A stretch of 6,082 nt of DNA from Syntrophaceae bacterium (GTDB lineage: Bacteria > Desulfobacterota > SM23-61), in NCBI GenBank assembly GCA_003154025.1, contig PMCE01000216.1, positions 6,117 through 12,198 of the forward strand, in the 5' to 3' direction. The notes beneath the pieces are model-generated. The model made no database searches. It saw only the letters and a list, made by a program, of their open reading frames with translations, and was not told the DNA's origin. This document shows positions 5,796-6,082 of this stretch, piece after piece. The first letter of the stretch is position 1. The number at the start of each line of letters is the position of its first letter. Position numbers and translations under genes: made by a program.

Positions 5796-6082
5796 GGGTA
5801 ATCCGCTTTCGTCGAAGATCCCTTCGAAGAGGGCTCCGCTGAGGTATCGCTCCCCGGAATCCGGCAGAATCACCACGATCGTCCGTCCCGCAGACTCCTT
5901 TTCTGCGGCGATCCGGAAGGCTGCTGCCATGGCCGCCCCGCAGGAAATCCCGGAAAGGATCCCTTCCTCCTTCGACAACCTCCGGGCGTGCTCAATGGCC
6001 TCATCGCTGGTGACCTGTTCAACCCGGTCGACGAGGGAAAGGTCGAGAGTGTCCGGAATGAATCCGGCGCCGATGCCCTGGA
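5787..6082 (-). CDS. cysK: Cysteine synthase (O-acetylserine sulfhydrylase), C-terminal part
   Basis: The last 97 residues of a PLP-dependent beta-substituting enzyme that makes L-cysteine from O-acetylserine and sulfide; the N-terminal two thirds, including the PLP lysine, lie beyond the right edge. Reading leftward from 6080 the sequence begins QGIGAGFIPDTLD, the usual GIGxGFIP motif, then SGISCGAAMAAA (serine/glycine-rich loop) and VVILPDSGERYLSGALFE. The serine of PDSGERY corresponds to the residue that contacts the PLP ring nitrogen in this family. The frame is open to the window edge, so an internal TTG at 5978 is not the start. The stop at 5787 overlaps a T-run that may serve as a terminator. 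It converges on the flavoprotein gene 67 bases away. A CysM-type or cystathionine beta-synthase-like assignment is less likely but not excluded from this fragment. Confidence 0.92.
   Translation of the reverse strand, partial: QGIGAGFIPDTLDLSLVDRVEQVTSDEAIEHARRLSKEEGILSGISCGAAMAAAFRIAAEKESAGRTIVVILPDSGERYLSGALFEGIFDESGLPKK

Noticed and set aside
5787..5978. Reading the cysteine synthase fragment as a complete 63-residue gene starting at TTG 5978
   Set aside because: The frame continues open to the window edge with conserved cysteine synthase sequence, so the TTG is an internal leucine codon.

Overview
The window is a stretch of bacterial chromosome with six protein genes and no RNA gene, insertion sequence, CRISPR array or phage gene that I can recognise. 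Coding regions are dense, GC-rich at third positions and mostly preceded by purine-rich ribosome binding sites. The gene families and the GAAACYY heptamer repeat at the left edge would suit a Desulfobacterota-like (former Deltaproteobacteria) environmental lineage. That is a loose inference, since no phylogenetic marker is present.

Layout, left to right. (1) A short leader with a heptamer tandem repeat precedes a YtcJ-type amidohydrolase (63-1679, +). (2) A D-2-hydroxyacid dehydrogenase (1666-2655, +) overlaps its end by 14 bases, so the two are probably translationally coupled. (3) After a 58-base gap comes a CgeB-like glycosyltransferase (2714-3880, +). (4) A small cupin protein (3862-4221, -) faces it, with the two 3' ends overlapping by 19 bases. 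(5) A 325-base divergent intergenic region (4222-4546) holds a polypurine tract, a nested hairpin and a small palindrome, but no promoter I can name with confidence. (6) A FOXRED1-like FAD-dependent oxidoreductase (4547-5719, +) follows. (7) The C-terminal 97 residues of a cysteine synthase (5787-6082, -) run off the right edge; the two genes converge on a short gap with inverted repeats that could be a shared terminator.

Functionally, the amidohydrolase, the hydroxyacid dehydrogenase and the D-amino-acid-oxidase-fold flavoenzyme would fit catabolism of amides, 2-hydroxy/2-keto acids and secondary or N-methylated amino acids. No substrate can be read from the sequence. The glycosyltransferase does not obviously belong to that theme. 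I see no clear evidence of an undescribed multi-gene system. The most notable items are the heptamer repeat, the structured divergent intergenic region, the antisense gene-end overlap and the non-canonical cupin metal site.
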